A DNA stretch of 64,000 nt from CAVYXK01 sp963708245 (GTDB taxonomy: Bacteria; Pseudomonadota; Alphaproteobacteria; Acetobacterales; Acetobacteraceae): NCBI GenBank assembly GCA_963708245.1, contig OY970201.1, forward strand, positions 5,394,001 through 5,458,000, read 5' to 3'. Under the pieces are notes generated by a model, which worked only from the letters and a program-made list of their open reading frames with translations, was not told the origin of the DNA and ran no database searches. Made by a program: the position numbers and the translations under genes. Positions 42,049 to 51,210 of this stretch are shown piece after piece (position 1 is the stretch's first letter; the number at the start of each line of letters is the position of its first letter).

Positions 42049-42331
42049 AACCGGCGCGTCGGTGCCAGAGACTGCGCGCCCGCGGCTCGCCACCGGCGTG
42101 CGGCTGCATTTCGACACCCGCCGGCAGGCGTGGATGCTGTTAGCGCCCGAGCGCGTCGTCGAGACCGAGGACCCCGCCCACGACATCCTGCGCCGCTGCG
42201 ACGGCAGCCACACGGTGCAGCAGATCGTTGATGAGCTGGCGGAGATCTACACCGCGGACCGTGCGGAAATTGCCGGCGACGTTGCGGGGCTGCTGGCGGA
42301 GCTTGCGGGCAAGCGCATGGTGGAGCTGTGA
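42041..42331 (+). CDS. pqqD: PQQ biosynthesis peptide chaperone PqqD
   Basis: A 96-residue winged-helix RiPP-recognition protein that holds PqqA for PqqE. Signature: VRLHFDTRRQAWMLLAPERV, DPAHDILRRCDGSHTVQQIV and the C-terminal LLAELAGKRMVEL. ATG 42041 overlaps pqqC by 8 bases. It precedes pqqE with a 4-base overlap, as usual. Confidence 0.93.
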   Translation: MPETGASVPETARPRLATGVRLHFDTRRQAWMLLAPERVVETEDPAHDILRRCDGSHTVQQIVDELAEIYTADRAEIAGDVAGLLAELAGKRMVEL

Positions 42332-43461
42332 GTGCGCCTGAAATCACGGATGCTGGGCCGCCGCTCGGGCTACTGGCCGAGCTGACGCATCGCTGTCCCC
42401 TCGGCTGCCCGTACTGTTCGAACCCGCTGGCGCTGGAGGGTCGGGCCACGGAGCTCGACACCGCATCCTGGGCGCGCGTGTTCCGCGAGGCGGCGGAGTT
42501 GGGCGTGCTGCAAGTCCATTTGTCGGGCGGCGAACCGGCGTCGCGACGGGATTTGGTGGAGATCGCAGGCGCGGCGCACGAGGCGGGACTGTACACGAAC
42601 CTGATCACCTCCGGGATCGGGTTGGACGCGGGGCGGCTGGAGCGGCTGCGGGCGGTCGGGCTGGATCACCTGCAGATCTCGATCCAGGACGCTGGCGCGG
42701 AGTCCGCGGACCACATCGCCGGTTATGCCGGCGCCCATGGGCGCAAGCTGCATCTGGCGCGTGCTGCGGTCGGGATGGGGCTGCCGCTGACGGTCAATGT
42801 GGTGGTGCACAGAGCGAACATCGCGAGATTGCCAGCGCTGGTGGCGCTCGCCGTCGAGCTAGGCGCAACGCGCGTGGAAATCGCACACGCGCAATATTAC
42901 GGCTGGGCGCTGCGCAACCGTGCCACCCTGATGCCGACGCGCGCTCAGGTCGCCGAGGCGATGGCCGAGCTCAGCCGCGTGCGGGAAGCGTACCGGGACC
43001 GGCTGGTCATCGATGCGGTCGTGCCCGACTATTATGCGCGGCGTCCGAAACCCTGCATGGGCGGTTGGGGTCGCCGGTCGCTGAATGTGACGCCGAGCGG
43101 CCGCGTGCTGCCGTGCCATGCTGCGGAGACCATTCCCGGCTTGGTCTTCTGGTCGGTGCGCGAGCACAGCCTGGCGGAGATTTGGGCTGGGTCGCCGGCG
43201 TTCCAGGCGTTTCGCGGCACCGATTGGATGCGCGAGCCGTGTCGCTCCTGCGAGCATCGCGAGATTGATTTCGGCGGTTGCCGCTGTCAGGCGTTGGCTA
43301 TTGCGGGGGATGCGGCGGCGACCGATCCAGCCTGCGATCTGTCGCCGCTGCATCACCTCATGAGGACGCTGGCGGAGGAGGCTTCGGCGGCCGATGATGC
43401 GGCCTATGCCTATCGCGGGCGGCCGGCGCGCGAGCCGGCGCTTGCCGGGACGGAGACATAG
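42328..43461 (+). CDS. pqqE: PqqA peptide cyclase PqqE (radical SAM)
   Basis: A 377-residue radical-SAM enzyme. It forms the C-C bond between Glu and Tyr of PqqA. The SAM cluster ligands are Cys23, Cys27 and Cys30 in RCPLGCPYC. The GGEP motif is SGGEPASRRDLVE. The C-terminal SPASM part has CMGGWGRRSLNVTPSGRVLP, CHAAETIP, CRSCEHREIDFGGCRCQA, and so most auxiliary cluster cysteines. GTG start overlaps pqqD. A gene for TonB-like protein follows 160 bases later. Confidence 0.96.
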   Translation: MSAPEITDAGPPLGLLAELTHRCPLGCPYCSNPLALEGRATELDTASWARVFREAAELGVLQVHLSGGEPASRRDLVEIAGAAHEAGLYTNLITSGIGLDAGRLERLRAVGLDHLQISIQDAGAESADHIAGYAGAHGRKLHLARAAVGMGLPLTVNVVVHRANIARLPALVALAVELGATRVEIAHAQYYGWALRNRATLMPTRAQVAEAMAELSRVREAYRDRLVIDAVVPDYYARRPKPCMGGWGRRSLNVTPSGRVLPCHAAETIPGLVFWSVREHSLAEIWAGSPAFQAFRGTDWMREPCRSCEHREIDFGGCRCQALAIAGDAAATDPACDLSPLHHLMRTLAEEASAADDAAYAYRGRPAREPALAGTET

Positions 43462-43529
43462 GTTGGGATTGCGTCGGGCGGCGGAGACGCTGCATCGTTG
43501 TCGCCGTCGGCTGGGAGGACCGGAGGTTA

Positions 43530-43607
43530 ATGGGCACGCGCGCGGAGTTTGACGCCGCCATGCTCGGGGATGTGCGGGTCGCACAGATCATAGGCCGTGC
43601 TGTCTGA
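43530..43607 (+). CDS. possible small peptide gene downstream of pqqE
   Basis: A 25-codon frame MGTRAEFDAAMLGDVRVAQI-IGRAV with an excellent ribosome site (GGAGG then GGAGG, just upstream of the ATG). It lies 68 bases after pqqE and ends before the TonB-like gene. It lacks the ExxxY of PqqA. It may be a real small protein or the N-terminal scrap of a lost gene; no homologue is recalled. Confidence 0.3.
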   Translation: MGTRAEFDAAMLGDVRVAQIIGRAV

Positions 43608-43621
43608 CGGACGGCGCTCTT

Positions 43622-44530
43622 ATGTCGGTGCATGCCGAGGCTTCCGCGGGTGCGGAGATAACCGGGACGGTCGCGCGCGATCGAGCCGACGAGGCGCTCG
43701 CTTCCCGCGGAAGGCATGCGTCACACCCGCCCAAGGTCGTGCTGTCGGCGCTGCTGCATGGAGCGGTTCTTGCCGCAATCCTCGTGTTTCTGCGGGCCGA
43801 GGTGCTACCCCGCGGGGTCCCTGAACAAGTGCCGGTTCCGATGGTGTTTGAAACGCCGGCGGCGGCAACCGCGCTGACCCCAGCGGCAGCACCTGCCCCA
43901 GCGCCCACCACACCACCCGCTCCGCCGGTGAAACCGGCGCTACCCCAGCCGCAGACTGCTGTCGCCCCGCCAGAGCCGGTCCCACCGCCTCCGGTCGCGA
44001 AGCCGCCGCCCCCCGTTCCGCAGCCACCGCCGCCTGATATCGCCCCGTCGGAGGCGGCCATCGAGCTGCATCTGCCGGTACCGCCACTGCGTCCGCCCCC
44101 ACCTCCGCCGCGGCGTGCGGTTGCCGCCGCGGCTTCCCGCGCTGCTATGCCCTCACCCGCTGCCGTCTCACCGCCGGTCGCGTTGATGCCAACGCAGACC
44201 GAGGCCGCTACCAATGCGCCTGGCGGTGCATCGGCCGGGCCGTTCGAGCCGCCTCGGCCAGTGGCGGGAATGGCGTCGGATCGGCCGCCGGTCTATCCTC
44301 AGATCGCGCGCCTTCGCGGCGAACAAGGCCGCACTGTGCTGCGGGTCAGCGTCGGCACTGACGGCTTGCCGCACGACATTTCGGTGGAGGTTAGCAGCGG
44401 CTATCCGGTGCTGGATTCTGCCGCCCTGTCGGCGGTACGAGACTGGCGCTTTGTACCAGCGACCCGGGGGAATACGCCCGTGCCGGCGGTTGCCGAAGTG
44501 CCCGTACGGTTCCAGCTCGAGAACCCTTGA
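43622..44530 (+). CDS. TonB family energy-transducing protein
   Basis: A 302-residue protein with the TonB plan: a short cytoplasmic head, one membrane segment at residues ~40-60 (VVLSALLHGAVLAAILVFLR), a long Pro-rich spacer (~70-190, such as PPPPVAKPPPPVPQPPPP) crossing the periplasm, and the C-terminal TonB domain: RPPVYPQIARLRGEQGRTVL, VSSGYPVLDSAALSAVRDWR. It would energise outer membrane receptors through ExbBD, which are not nearby. Its position after pqqABCDE could mean uptake of lanthanide or PQQ; that is a guess. Confidence 0.83.
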   Translation: MSVHAEASAGAEITGTVARDRADEALASRGRHASHPPKVVLSALLHGAVLAAILVFLRAEVLPRGVPEQVPVPMVFETPAAATALTPAAAPAPAPTTPPAPPVKPALPQPQTAVAPPEPVPPPPVAKPPPPVPQPPPPDIAPSEAAIELHLPVPPLRPPPPPPRRAVAAAASRAAMPSPAAVSPPVALMPTQTEAATNAPGGASAGPFEPPRPVAGMASDRPPVYPQIARLRGEQGRTVLRVSVGTDGLPHDISVEVSSGYPVLDSAALSAVRDWRFVPATRGNTPVPAVAEVPVRFQLENP

Positions 44531-44586
44531 GTTGGGACCCCGCCGCCGGCACACCCCAGCGGGCCTATTGCGTGGGAGATTTGAGA

Positions 44587-45147
44587 ATGGACGCACTCGA
44601 GTTGCTGCTTGGCCGCGAGTTGGCGCTGCGGTTGGAACCACCGGGGCCGACCCCGGAGGAGCTTGATGTGATGCTGGGCAGCGCGGTGCGTGCGCCCGAT
44701 CACGGCCGGTTGCGGCCATGGCGATTCGTGATCGTGCCCGAAGATCGACGGGCGCATCTTGGCGAGGTGATGGCCGATGCGTTGCGGCGGCGCGAGCCGA
44801 ACGCGTCGGCTGATGTGCTGCAGCGCGAACGCGACAAGGCGATGCGGGCGCCACTAATCGTGGTGGTGGCGGCGCATATCCAGAAGGGGCACAAAATTCC
44901 GGAGGTGGAGCAATTGTGCTCGGCCGCGGCGGCGGCTCAGAACATCATGCTGGCGGCGCATGCGCAGGGCTATGGCGGGATGTGGAAGACCGGGGCAGCG
45001 GCGTACGATCCCGAGGTGAAGCAGGCGCTTGGCCTCTCCGCCGACGACGAGATTGTTGCATTCGTTTATCTTGGCACACGCGTTGGCGGCGGATCGCCGG
45101 CAATGCGGCCGGCGGCGCGAGACCATGCGTCCGTCTGGCAGGGGTGA
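44587..45147 (+). CDS. nitroreductase family protein (YdjA-like)
   Basis: A 186-residue FMN-dependent oxidoreductase of the small YdjA nitroreductase type. Family marks: SAVRAPDHGRLRPWRFVIVP (FMN site), EQLCSAAAAAQNIMLAAHAQ, GYGGMWKTGA and FVYLGTR. It probably reduces quinones or nitroaromatics with NAD(P)H. ATG 44587 preceded by GGGAGATTTGAGA. It is followed by an SDR gene after 12 bases, so both could share a transcript. Confidence 0.85.
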   Translation: MDALELLLGRELALRLEPPGPTPEELDVMLGSAVRAPDHGRLRPWRFVIVPEDRRAHLGEVMADALRRREPNASADVLQRERDKAMRAPLIVVVAAHIQKGHKIPEVEQLCSAAAAAQNIMLAAHAQGYGGMWKTGAAAYDPEVKQALGLSADDEIVAFVYLGTRVGGGSPAMRPAARDHASVWQG

Positions 45148-45159
45148 AGTGGAGGGGGG

Positions 45160-45900
45160 GTGATGTCTCAGGGGCAACCGGTGCTGTTGCTGACGGGTGC
45201 CAGCCGAGGCATCGGCCATGCGACCGTGAAGATCTTCAGCGATCATGGCTGGCGGGTACTGACGATCTCCCGCCATCCCTTTGATCCGCGCTGTCCGTGG
45301 AAAGGCGGCGAGCCCAACCACATCCAGCTCGATCTTGCCTCGATCGAGGGTGTGGAGGCGGCGCTGCCGCACATCCGTGACATTGTCGGTGGCCGGCTGG
45401 ATGCACTGATCAACAACGCGGCGATCTCGCCCAAGACGCCGGCCGGCGGCAAGATCACTAGCCTGCAGATGCCGTACCAAGACTGGCTACATATTTTCAA
45501 CGTGAATTTCTTTGCGGCAATCGTGTTGGTGCAAGGACTGAAGGATTATTTGATCGCCTCACGGGGCAGTGTGGTCAACATCACCTCGATCGTTGGCTCG
45601 CGCGTACATCCGTTTGCCAGTGCGGCCTACGCCACATCGAAGGCGGCGCTGTGGGCGCTGACCCGTGAGATGGCGAGCGATCTCGGAGCGAGCGGTGTGC
45701 GCGTGAACGCGGTATCGCCGGGCGAGATCGAGACGGGAATTCTGGCGCCCGGCACATCGACGATCGTAGAGCGGGCGATCCCGATGCGACGCTTGGGCCA
45801 ACCGAAGGAGGTGGCGGAGCTGTTGTATTTTTTGTGCTCGGATCGGGCGAGCTATATCACCGGGTCTGAGGTGCATATTGATGGCGGGCAACAGGTGTAA
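45160..45900 (+). CDS. short-chain dehydrogenase/reductase
   Basis: A 246-residue SDR oxidoreductase. The NAD(P) loop is LLTGASRGIGHATVKIFSDH; NNAAISP is the structural motif; the catalytic Ser-Tyr-Lys are in INITSIVGSRVH and SAAYATSKAALWAL; the end has SYITGSEVHIDGGQQV. Start GTG 45160 or ATG 45163 follows GGAGGGGGG. The substrate is unknown. An IS630 remnant starts 100 bases downstream. Confidence 0.85.
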   Translation: MMSQGQPVLLLTGASRGIGHATVKIFSDHGWRVLTISRHPFDPRCPWKGGEPNHIQLDLASIEGVEAALPHIRDIVGGRLDALINNAAISPKTPAGGKITSLQMPYQDWLHIFNVNFFAAIVLVQGLKDYLIASRGSVVNITSIVGSRVHPFASAAYATSKAALWALTREMASDLGASGVRVNAVSPGEIETGILAPGTSTIVERAIPMRRLGQPKEVAELLYFLCSDRASYITGSEVHIDGGQQV

Positions 45901-46003
45901 TACCAACCGCCCGATCTCTCGACTCTCGAGTGGGGGGCTTCCCCTGACTCGCAAAGTTACGATTCGGTGCCCCTGACATCGATTGGAGTCGAGGGAGGGC
46001 CGG

Positions 46004-46830
46004 ATGGGGCAAGCGATCACAATTACCCGCACGAAGCACACGGCGGCGGAGCTGCGTGAGGTGGCGGCCAAGAGCGACGACGGCGCGCAGGTTCGCCGCC
46101 TGTTGGCGATCGCCCTGATCCTGGAGGGTCGGTCGCGCAGCGAGGCGGCGGAGCAGTCCGGCATGGATCGCCAGACCCTGCGGGACTGGGTGCACCGCTA
46201 CAACGCGGCGGGGATTGCCGGTCTGGAATCGCGCCACGGCAATGGTCGGGAGGCATTTCTCACGGAAGCGCAGATGAATGAGCTGAAGGAGATCGTGATC
46301 AAGGGGCCTGATCCGAAGACGGCCAAGGTGGTGCGTTGGCGCTGCGTTGATCTGCGCGACGAGGTGAAACGCCGGTTCGGCGTGCGAGTGAACGAGCGGA
46401 CCATCGGCAAATGGCTGCGCAAACTGGGTCTGACCCGTCTGCAGCCGCGCCCGTTCCATCCGAAGAAGCACGCCGCGGCGCAGGAGGCTTTTAAAAAAAC
46501 TTCGGCAGTTGCCTGAAGGACCTTCTTCTCTCCACCACGCCTGGTACGCCGATCGAGGTGTGGTTTCAGGACGAGGCCCGTGTCGGTCAGAAGGGCACGC
46601 ACGCCTATATCTGGGCGCCGATCGGCTCGCGGCCGCCGATGGTGCGGGACAACCGCCACGAGTCCGCTTATCTCGGGGCAGTGGCGCCGGGGCGTGGCTT
46701 CCTGCACTACAGCTATTGCGTCAGCTCGCCGCTGCCCTGGCGCAAGCACGGCCTCGCACCGCGACGTGAAGCCTGGACCCCGCTCAACTTCCCGCCTGCC
46801 AGCGTCTGGCGCTACACGCCGGCACCCTGA
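46004..46830 (+). pseudogene. IS630-family transposase, two frames, truncated
   Basis: The first frame from ATG 46004 encodes the HTH part of an IS630 transposase: AAKSDDGAQVRRLLAIALIL, GMDRQTLRDWVHRYNAAGIA, VNERTIGKWLRKLGLTRLQP. It stops at 46516. A run of seven A at 46493-46499 would allow a -1 shift into a second frame that continues KKNFGSC and then EVWFQDEARVGQKGTHAYIW, the first catalytic Asp. After YLGAVAPGRG homology ends and the second Asp and Glu are missing. So it is a 5' piece of an element whose normal expression uses slippage. Confidence 0.72.
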
Positions 46831-46868
46831 GCCCATATCGGCTCGTTTGCCCATCGGAAGTCATTGCC

Positions 46869-47759
46869 ATGCTGGCCCGGCTGGCGCCGTTTGGATTCGT
46901 TCTGCTGTGGAGCTCCTCGTTCGTTGCGGCGAAGACCGGGCTGCGGCATCTCACTCCCCTGCTGTTCGTGGCCATCCGCTTGGCCGGCTGCGCTGCCGTC
47001 CTGCTGGTGTTGATGCTCGTCCTCCGCCGTTCCTGGCGGCCACTTGTCGGATGGCGCGGGCTGCATTGCGCGATTGCTGGTGCACTGGTGAATGCCGTGG
47101 GGCTGATGGCCCCGCATGTCGGCCTGACCATGGTGGGCGCCGCCCCACTCGCGCTGGTGCAGTCGCTCACGCCGCTGCTAACCGCCGCTCTTGGCGTGGT
47201 TGTGCTGGAAGAGCCGCTGGGCGCGCTGCAGTGGCTCGGGCTGGTGTTAGGTGTCGTCGGCGTGGCTCTGGTGGTCGGGCTTGAAGCGGCCCAAAGTACG
47301 GCGCGTCTAGACGGGCTGTTGCTTGGCGGGGTCGGGGTTCTGGGCCTTGTCGTTGGGACGCTGTGGTTCGGGCGCTTTTGCCGTGGCGTCCCGCTGCTGG
47401 CCGGGGCGACAGCGCAATTCCTCGCCGCTGCCCTGGTCAGCGCCGTCGGGATGGCGCTGTTCGAGACTCCACATGCTGATTGGACGGCAGCTACGGTTGC
47501 GGCAGTGGCGTGGAACACGGGCGCGGTGTCGCTCGGCGGAATGGGGCTCTATTTCTTCCTACTTGCGCTCGGCACCGCCGCGGGAACCACGGCGAATTTC
47601 TACCTGATCCCCGGAACCGTAGCTGTGCTCGGATGGGCATTGCTGGGCGAGCGGCTGACCCCGCCAGCGGTAGTGGGGTTCGCCGTGGCAGCGACCGGCT
47701 GCTGGTTGGTGAAACGGCGCCCGGTCGCCTCCGTCGGCGACCGGCGGATGCTGCGCTGA
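46869..47759 (+). CDS. EamA/DMT-family transporter
   Basis: A 296-residue inner-membrane protein of the drug/metabolite transporter superfamily. It has about ten hydrophobic helices in two similar halves. Typical motifs: LLWSSSFVAAKTGLRHLTPL at the start, GAAPLALVQSLTPLLTAALG at the end of the first EamA repeat, and ANFYLIPGTVAVLGWALLGE at the end of the second. The substrate is unknown; relatives export amino acids or metabolites. It lies directly after the IS630 remnant. Confidence 0.86.
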   Translation: MLARLAPFGFVLLWSSSFVAAKTGLRHLTPLLFVAIRLAGCAAVLLVLMLVLRRSWRPLVGWRGLHCAIAGALVNAVGLMAPHVGLTMVGAAPLALVQSLTPLLTAALGVVVLEEPLGALQWLGLVLGVVGVALVVGLEAAQSTARLDGLLLGGVGVLGLVVGTLWFGRFCRGVPLLAGATAQFLAAALVSAVGMALFETPHADWTAATVAAVAWNTGAVSLGGMGLYFFLLALGTAAGTTANFYLIPGTVAVLGWALLGERLTPPAVVGFAVAATGCWLVKRRPVASVGDRRMLR

Positions 47760-47841
47760 TCGCGCCGACCTGTGTTACTCGGAACGGCCGTCCCGCTTAC
47801 TGTAATTGCTCTTGCAATCGCGCCCACCGCAGGAAGCTGCC

Positions 47842-48126
47842 TCAACCGCGATCGGCGAGGAACGCTTGTGCAGTCGCCGGATCTATCAGAGGCAACACAT
47901 CGAACCGTGCCGGAACGATCTCCGCCCACTCGTTGAGCAGCCGATGCAGCGTCTCGTGACTGTCTACGTCCAGCACGGCGAGTGCACCGCGGCCGGTGCG
48001 GGCATAGATCCATTGCACGGTGCCCGCCGCTTGCAGCGGTGCCAGCCATTCCCAGTAACGCCGCCGGTTCGCCACCGCCTCGGACGGGCGACCGGGCAGC
48101 GGCTCGCTGATCACCGCGAACAGCAT
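47842..48126 (-). CDS. muconolactone isomerase/YciI-like small protein
   Basis: A 94-residue ferredoxin-like alpha-beta protein: LFAVISEPLPGRPSEAVANR, RRYWEWLAPLQAAGTVQWIY and GALAVLDVDSHETLHRLLNE, ending in FDVLPLI. It resembles the muconolactone delta-isomerase-like/DUF3303-like group. Its ATG overlaps the TAA of the amidase gene (TAATG), implying co-translation and a joint role in degrading some amide. No enzymatic residues can be named. Confidence 0.68.
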   Translation of the reverse strand: MLFAVISEPLPGRPSEAVANRRRYWEWLAPLQAAGTVQWIYARTGRGALAVLDVDSHETLHRLLNEWAEIVPARFDVLPLIDPATAQAFLADRG

Positions 48127-49535
48127 TACGCAAGCGACGGACGGCGGTCCGCCCAGGGCTGCACCTGCTCGAACGCCGCCGCCGCCTGCAGCACGCCGAG
48201 ATCGTCGAACCGGCGGCCGACGATCTGCAACCCGACTGGCAAACCATCGGCCGTAAAGCCGCAGGGCACACTCGCCGCCGGATTCCAGGACATGTTGAAC
48301 GGGTACGAGAAATGCGCCCACTCGATCCAGTTCCACGGATGCTGCGGCCAATGCTCGGGCATCAGGCGCTCGGCCGGGAACGCGGCTACTGACACAGCAG
48401 GGGTCAGCAAGAAATCCCAATCCTCGAACCAACGGTGGATGGCGGCGATATATGCCATCTTGCGCTCTTTCAGCCCAAGGTACTCGACCACCGACATTGG
48501 CGCGCCGTCTTTAATACAGGCGACGAGCCCTGGGTCCATCTGCGCTTCCCACGCCGGCAGATGCCCGGCCAGCCGCGCCATGTGCGCGGCCCAGAACGGA
48601 CCGATCAACTCCGCACCGGTCTTGCCCCAGGGCAACGCCGCGCCCTCGACAACCGCCGCTAGCTCAGTAAAGCGGGCGGCGGCGGATTTCACCAACTCCG
48701 CCACCTCCGGATCGACTTGCGCATGACCCAGATCGGGACTGAACGCGATGCGCTTGCCTCGCACGCCCTCGTGCAACCGCCCGAGATAGTCCGCGGGTCC
48801 CGCCTCGCAGCTCGTATGGTCGAGCGGATGCGGACCGGCCATTGCGCCCAGGAACAGCGCGCCGTCCGCCACCGTGCGCGTCATCGGCCCCATGTGCGAG
48901 GTGTAGTCGCCGACGCTGACCGGGGTGTAGGGGATCCGGCCGAAGGTCGGCTTCAGTCCGAACACGCCGCAGAAATGCGACGGCATTCGGATCGAGCCGG
49001 CGCCGTCGCTGCCCTGGTGCAGCGGCCCGAATCCCGCGGCTACCGCAGCTCCGGCGCCGGCTGAGGATGCGCCGGCGTTGTAGCCGTGCTTCCACGGATT
49101 GTGCGTGATCCCGGTCAGCGGCGAATGGCTCACGCCGGTCCAGCCAAATTCCGAAGTCGTGGTCTTGCCGAAGACGATGGCGCCCTGCTCTTTCAGCCGC
49201 GGCACCACAGTCGTGTCCTCTTTCGGCTGGTTCCCCTTGAAGATCAGACTGCCCATCTGGGTGGGCATATCCTTGGTGTTGGCGAGGTCCTTGATCGTCA
49301 CCGGCACGCCATGCAGGGGACCGATGCGTTCACTTTTCATCAGCGCTGTCTCGGCATGGCGGGCCGCTTCCATCGCCCGATCGGCGGCGAGATGGGCGAA
49401 CGCGTTCACCTGTGGGTTCAGCGTCTCGATGCGGGTGAGCAGGTCACGCATCACCTCGACCGGCGAGATCTTCTTCTGACGGATCATTTCGGTCAGCGTC
49501 ACAGCCGGCGTGTAGGCGAGCTCGGTGTCGTCCAT
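48126..49535 (-). CDS. amidase signature family protein
   Basis: A 469-residue amidase. The catalytic Lys is in GVPVTIKDLAN, the cis-Ser in YNAGASSAGAGAAVA, and the nucleophile Ser in QGSDGAGSIRMPSHFCG. The Gly/Ser-rich signature region is whole. Members hydrolyse carboxamides or glutaminyl-tRNA; the lack of gatB/gatC here suggests a catabolic amidase. Its 5' end diverges from glpK with a 90-base gap. The end overlaps the small isomerase-like gene. Confidence 0.88.
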   Translation of the reverse strand: MDDTELAYTPAVTLTEMIRQKKISPVEVMRDLLTRIETLNPQVNAFAHLAADRAMEAARHAETALMKSERIGPLHGVPVTIKDLANTKDMPTQMGSLIFKGNQPKEDTTVVPRLKEQGAIVFGKTTTSEFGWTGVSHSPLTGITHNPWKHGYNAGASSAGAGAAVAAGFGPLHQGSDGAGSIRMPSHFCGVFGLKPTFGRIPYTPVSVGDYTSHMGPMTRTVADGALFLGAMAGPHPLDHTSCEAGPADYLGRLHEGVRGKRIAFSPDLGHAQVDPEVAELVKSAAARFTELAAVVEGAALPWGKTGAELIGPFWAAHMARLAGHLPAWEAQMDPGLVACIKDGAPMSVVEYLGLKERKMAYIAAIHRWFEDWDFLLTPAVSVAAFPAERLMPEHWPQHPWNWIEWAHFSYPFNMSWNPAASVPCGFTADGLPVGLQIVGRRFDDLGVLQAAAAFEQVQPWADRRPSLA

Positions 49536-49625
49536 TGCGTCCCCCTGTCCGTCCGAACGATGGCCCGCGCGGTCGTTCGCGGCAAGGCTGCGAGCGCGCT
49601 ACGCTGGCGGGCAGGGAGGGCGGAC

Positions 49626-51104
49626 ATGACTCGCTATATCGGCGCCATCGACCAGGGCACGACCAGCACACGCTTCATCGTCTTCGACCGTACTGGCGAG
49701 GCGATCACCATCGCCCAGCGCGAGCACCGGCAGATCTTTCCGGAACCCGGCTGGGTCGAGCACGATCCGCTGGAAATCTGGGACAACACCCGGGCGGTGA
49801 TCGCCGAGGCTCTGGCGGTCGGCGGACTCGTGGCTGGCGACCTGGCTGCCGTCGGCATCACGAACCAGCGCGAGACGACGCTGTTATGGGACCGCGCGTC
49901 CGGAGTGCCGGCGTATAATGCGCTGGTCTGGCAGGACACGCGCGTCGATCCGCTGGTCGCCGAATTCGCCCGCGCCGGCGGGCAGGACCAGTTCCGCGCC
50001 CTAACCGGCCTGCCGCTCGCCAGCTATTTCAGCGCGCTCAAGCTGCGCTGGCTGATGGACAACGTGCCCGACATGCGGCGCCGCGCCGAAGCTGGGGAGC
50101 TGCTGTTCGGCACGATCGATACGTGGCTGATGTGGAACCTGACCGGCCAGCACGTCACCGACGTGACCAATGCCAGCCGCACGATGCTGATGAATCTGAC
50201 GACGCTCGATTGGGACGATGCATTGTTGGCGGCGTTCGATATTCCGCGCGCGGTGCTGCCGCGCATCGTGCCATCGTCGGCGGTGTACGATGTGGCGCGT
50301 GGCGTGCTGGCAGGCGTGCCGATCGCCGGAATATTGGGTGACCAGCAGGCCGCGCTGGTCGGGCAGACATGCTTCCATCCTGGCGAGGCGAAGAACACCT
50401 ACGGCACTGGCAGCTTTCTGCTGATGAACACCGGCCTGGCGCCGGTGCCGTCGAACAGCGGCCTGTTGACGACAGTTGCGTACAAGTTCGGCGACCGACC
50501 GGCGGCCTACGCGCTGGAGGGCTCGATCGCGGTCACCGGCGCGACGGTCCAGTGGCTCCGCGACAACCTGCGCCTGATTGCATCGAGCGATGAGATAGAG
50601 GCGCTGGCCATGTCGGTGCCGGACAATGGGGATGTCTATTTCGTGCCTGCCTTCTCTGGGCTGTATGCGCCGTGGTGGCGTGGCGACGCGCGTGGCGTGA
50701 TCGCAGGACTAACGCGATACGCGACGGCGGGGCATATCGCGCGCGCGGCGCTGGAGGCGACCGCGTATCAGGTGCTGGACGTGATCGAGGCGATGCAGCG
50801 GGATTGCGGCTTTCCGATCCGTTCGCTGCGCGTCGACGGCGGGATGGTGCGGAACGAGCTGCTGATGCAGTTCCAGTCGGACCTGCTGGGCGTGCAGGTG
50901 ATGCGGCCACGAACGATCGAAACGACTGCGCTGGGGGCAGCGTACGCGGCCGGGCTGGCGGTGGGAGTGTGGCAGAGCACGGAGGATCTGGTGCGCAATT
51001 GGGGTGTGACTCGCATCTGGTCGCCGGGGATGGACGAGCAGCGCCGCGCGGCGCTTACTGCGTCATGGCGCAAGGCAGTTGAGCGGTCATTTGGGTGGGC
51101 ATAG
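49626..51104 (+). CDS. glpK: glycerol kinase
   Basis: A 492-residue FGGY kinase that phosphorylates glycerol to glycerol 3-phosphate. Signatures: YIGAIDQGTTSTRFIVFDR, GITNQRETTLLWDRASG, YNALVWQDTR, the FGGY block FVPAFSGLYAPWWRGDARG and LRVDGGMVRNELLMQFQSDL. Length matches E. coli GlpK. ATG 49626 (MTRYIGAID) has GGGAGGGCGG upstream. No glpF or glpD follow; two SDR genes on the minus strand lie next to it. Confidence 0.95.
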   Translation: MTRYIGAIDQGTTSTRFIVFDRTGEAITIAQREHRQIFPEPGWVEHDPLEIWDNTRAVIAEALAVGGLVAGDLAAVGITNQRETTLLWDRASGVPAYNALVWQDTRVDPLVAEFARAGGQDQFRALTGLPLASYFSALKLRWLMDNVPDMRRRAEAGELLFGTIDTWLMWNLTGQHVTDVTNASRTMLMNLTTLDWDDALLAAFDIPRAVLPRIVPSSAVYDVARGVLAGVPIAGILGDQQAALVGQTCFHPGEAKNTYGTGSFLLMNTGLAPVPSNSGLLTTVAYKFGDRPAAYALEGSIAVTGATVQWLRDNLRLIASSDEIEALAMSVPDNGDVYFVPAFSGLYAPWWRGDARGVIAGLTRYATAGHIARAALEATAYQVLDVIEAMQRDCGFPIRSLRVDGGMVRNELLMQFQSDLLGVQVMRPRTIETTALGAAYAAGLAVGVWQSTEDLVRNWGVTRIWSPGMDEQRRAALTASWRKAVERSFGWA

Positions 51105-51210
51105 AGGGTCTCGGTGCCGTAGCACCTTTACTCGACACACCCTCACCCGCCGTGCTGCACGCGGCGACCTCTCCGCAGAGCGGGAAAGGGAGGACTTCGC
51201 AATCCGCCAC

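Noticed and set aside
49086..49625. Extended N-terminus for glycerol kinase
   Set aside because: The frame is open upstream only because it is antisense to the amidase gene. MTRYIGAID is the family start.
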